From Candidatus Eiseniibacteriota bacterium (GTDB lineage Bacteria > Eisenbacteria > RBG-16-71-46 > CAIMUX01 > VGJL01): a stretch of 13,932 nucleotides of DNA. How positions within the stretch are numbered: the first letter of the stretch is position 1; each line of letters begins with the position of its first letter. Below are positions 13,296 through 13,932 of this stretch, piece by piece. The stretch covers positions 1 to 13,932 of the forward strand of contig WJJW01000336.1 of the NCBI GenBank assembly GCA_014729455.1. The letters run 5' to 3'. Both the position numbers and the translations under genes were made by a program. The notes beneath the pieces are model-generated. The model searched no databases. It saw only the letters and a program-made list of their open reading frames with translations, and was not told where the DNA came from.

Positions 13296-13932
13296 ATGAA
13301 GAGATCAGGCAGGCAGAAGCAAGCGTTGCCGAGTCCTCCCGCCAACGGCCGGGCGGTCTCGCGTCTCGATCGCCGGAGCTGGCGGAACTGGTACCTCTTC
13401 GTCGCCGTGGCGCTCGTGACGACGCTCGGGCTGGGGATCGCGATCCTGACGTTGCTTCGCGACCGGATCCAGACTCCGTGGCCGTGGGTCAACACCGACT
13501 GGATCCTGATCCCCGGCCTGGCGATCACGGTTCTCCTGTTCGCCGGCTACCTGACGCAACAGCAGCGGCAGGTCGTTTCGTTGCGGCGCGAGCTGTGGAA
13601 GGCGAACGAAGAGGCCGCGAAGAGGATGCGCAGCTACTACGACCGCCTCGTCGCGCTGCTGAACGTCAGCCGGGTTCTCGCGACCGAGACGGACCCCCAG
13701 ACGGTCTTCGAGTCGATCACCAAAACCTGCCGGACCACCTTCGCCTGCGAGCAGAGCTCGCTGATGCTGTTCAACGAGCGGAGCCAGGAGCTCGAGGTGC
13801 GTTCGGTGAGCGGCCACGACGTCGCCGCCAGGGAGCTGGCCACCGCCCAGAAGCTCGGGCGCGGCATCGCCGGGTGGGTGGCGAAGGAGCGCAAGCCGTT
13901 CGTGCTCGGCCGCGACCTGGGCGCTCCCGGGC
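13296..13932 (+). CDS. Membrane-anchored GAF-domain sensor protein, 3'-truncated
   Basis: The frame runs off the right edge; 212 residues are visible. A basic, proline-containing N-terminus (1-31) is followed by two transmembrane helices (about 32-54 and 69-87) separated by a short loop. Next is a probable coiled-coil linker (about 88-118; QQQRQVVSLRRELWKANEEA) and the start of a GAF domain (from about 119; LLNVSRVLATETDPQTVFES, ACEQSSLMLFN, GRGIAGWVAKERKPF). GAF domains bind small ligands or chromophores in signalling proteins. The output domain (GGDEF, histidine kinase, phosphatase or other) lies outside the window, so the pathway is unknown. ATG 13296 has GGAGAG 6 bases upstream. An in-frame ATG at 13212 behind a G-run would add 28 residues and cannot be excluded. 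No good promoter is seen between the terminator and the start. Confidence 0.88.
   Translation, partial: MKRSGRQKQALPSPPANGRAVSRLDRRSWRNWYLFVAVALVTTLGLGIAILTLLRDRIQTPWPWVNTDWILIPGLAITVLLFAGYLTQQQRQVVSLRRELWKANEEAAKRMRSYYDRLVALLNVSRVLATETDPQTVFESITKTCRTTFACEQSSLMLFNERSQELEVRSVSGHDVAARELATAQKLGRGIAGWVAKERKPFVLGRDLGAPG

Noticed and set aside
1..13932. tRNA, rRNA, CRISPR array, insertion sequence or prophage
   Set aside because: No cloverleaf-like segment, regularly spaced repeats, transposase or integrase motifs or long terminal repeats were seen; coding sequence fills nearly the whole window.

Overview
The window is GC-rich DNA (roughly two-thirds G+C by eye) carrying nine protein-coding genes, two of them cut by the window edges. 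No RNA genes, CRISPR array, transposase or integrase are visible. Three large secreted enzymes share a FlgD-like (type IX-like) C-terminal domain. Together with a gingipain-type peptidase, Fn3 plus beta-propeller proteins and near-exclusive G/C third codon positions, this suggests a high-GC member of the FCB group or a related candidate phylum (Eisenbacteria, Krumholzibacteriota or Latescibacterota-like). That placement is inferred from protein style only.

Left part (3-4248, plus strand): a tight four-gene run. It begins with the 3' part of an extracellular Fn3/beta-propeller protein. Its stop overlaps the TTG start of a DHH/DHHA1 phosphoesterase of the NrnA/RecJ-like type. Next come a GlpC/HdrB-like protein with two 4Fe-4S motifs and two CCG domains, and a DUF3501 protein. 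The Fe-S protein plus DUF3501 pair is a recognised neighbourhood that usually also contains rubrerythrin and is thought to be linked to redox or oxidative stress. No rubrerythrin is visible here.

Middle (4249-8388, plus strand): an AT-richer promoter region, then a 1186-residue gingipain-family (C25) cysteine peptidase with a clear His/Cys dyad and a multidomain tail. A small dual-CDGSH iron-sulfur protein follows.

Right part: a minus-strand secreted glucose/sorbosone-dehydrogenase-like beta-propeller enzyme (8413-9909) converges on the CDGSH gene. It diverges from a plus-strand M36/fungalysin-like zinc metallopeptidase (10156-13116). The metallopeptidase and the C25 peptidase share a further module of about 180 residues just before the C-terminal domain. 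A strong intrinsic terminator ends the metallopeptidase gene. The window closes inside a membrane-anchored GAF-domain sensor.

Taken together, the region looks like a secreted degradative locus (two peptidases of unrelated catalytic class and a sugar-dehydrogenase-like enzyme, all probably exported and surface-sorted by one route) beside an intracellular redox/nucleotide-turnover operon. The candidate promoters of the three secreted genes share an extended -10 pattern, TGnTAnnCT. I see no unmistakably new defence or mobile system. The most noteworthy items are the shared modules and promoters of the secreted set and the atypical DHH/Fe-S/DUF3501 operon.
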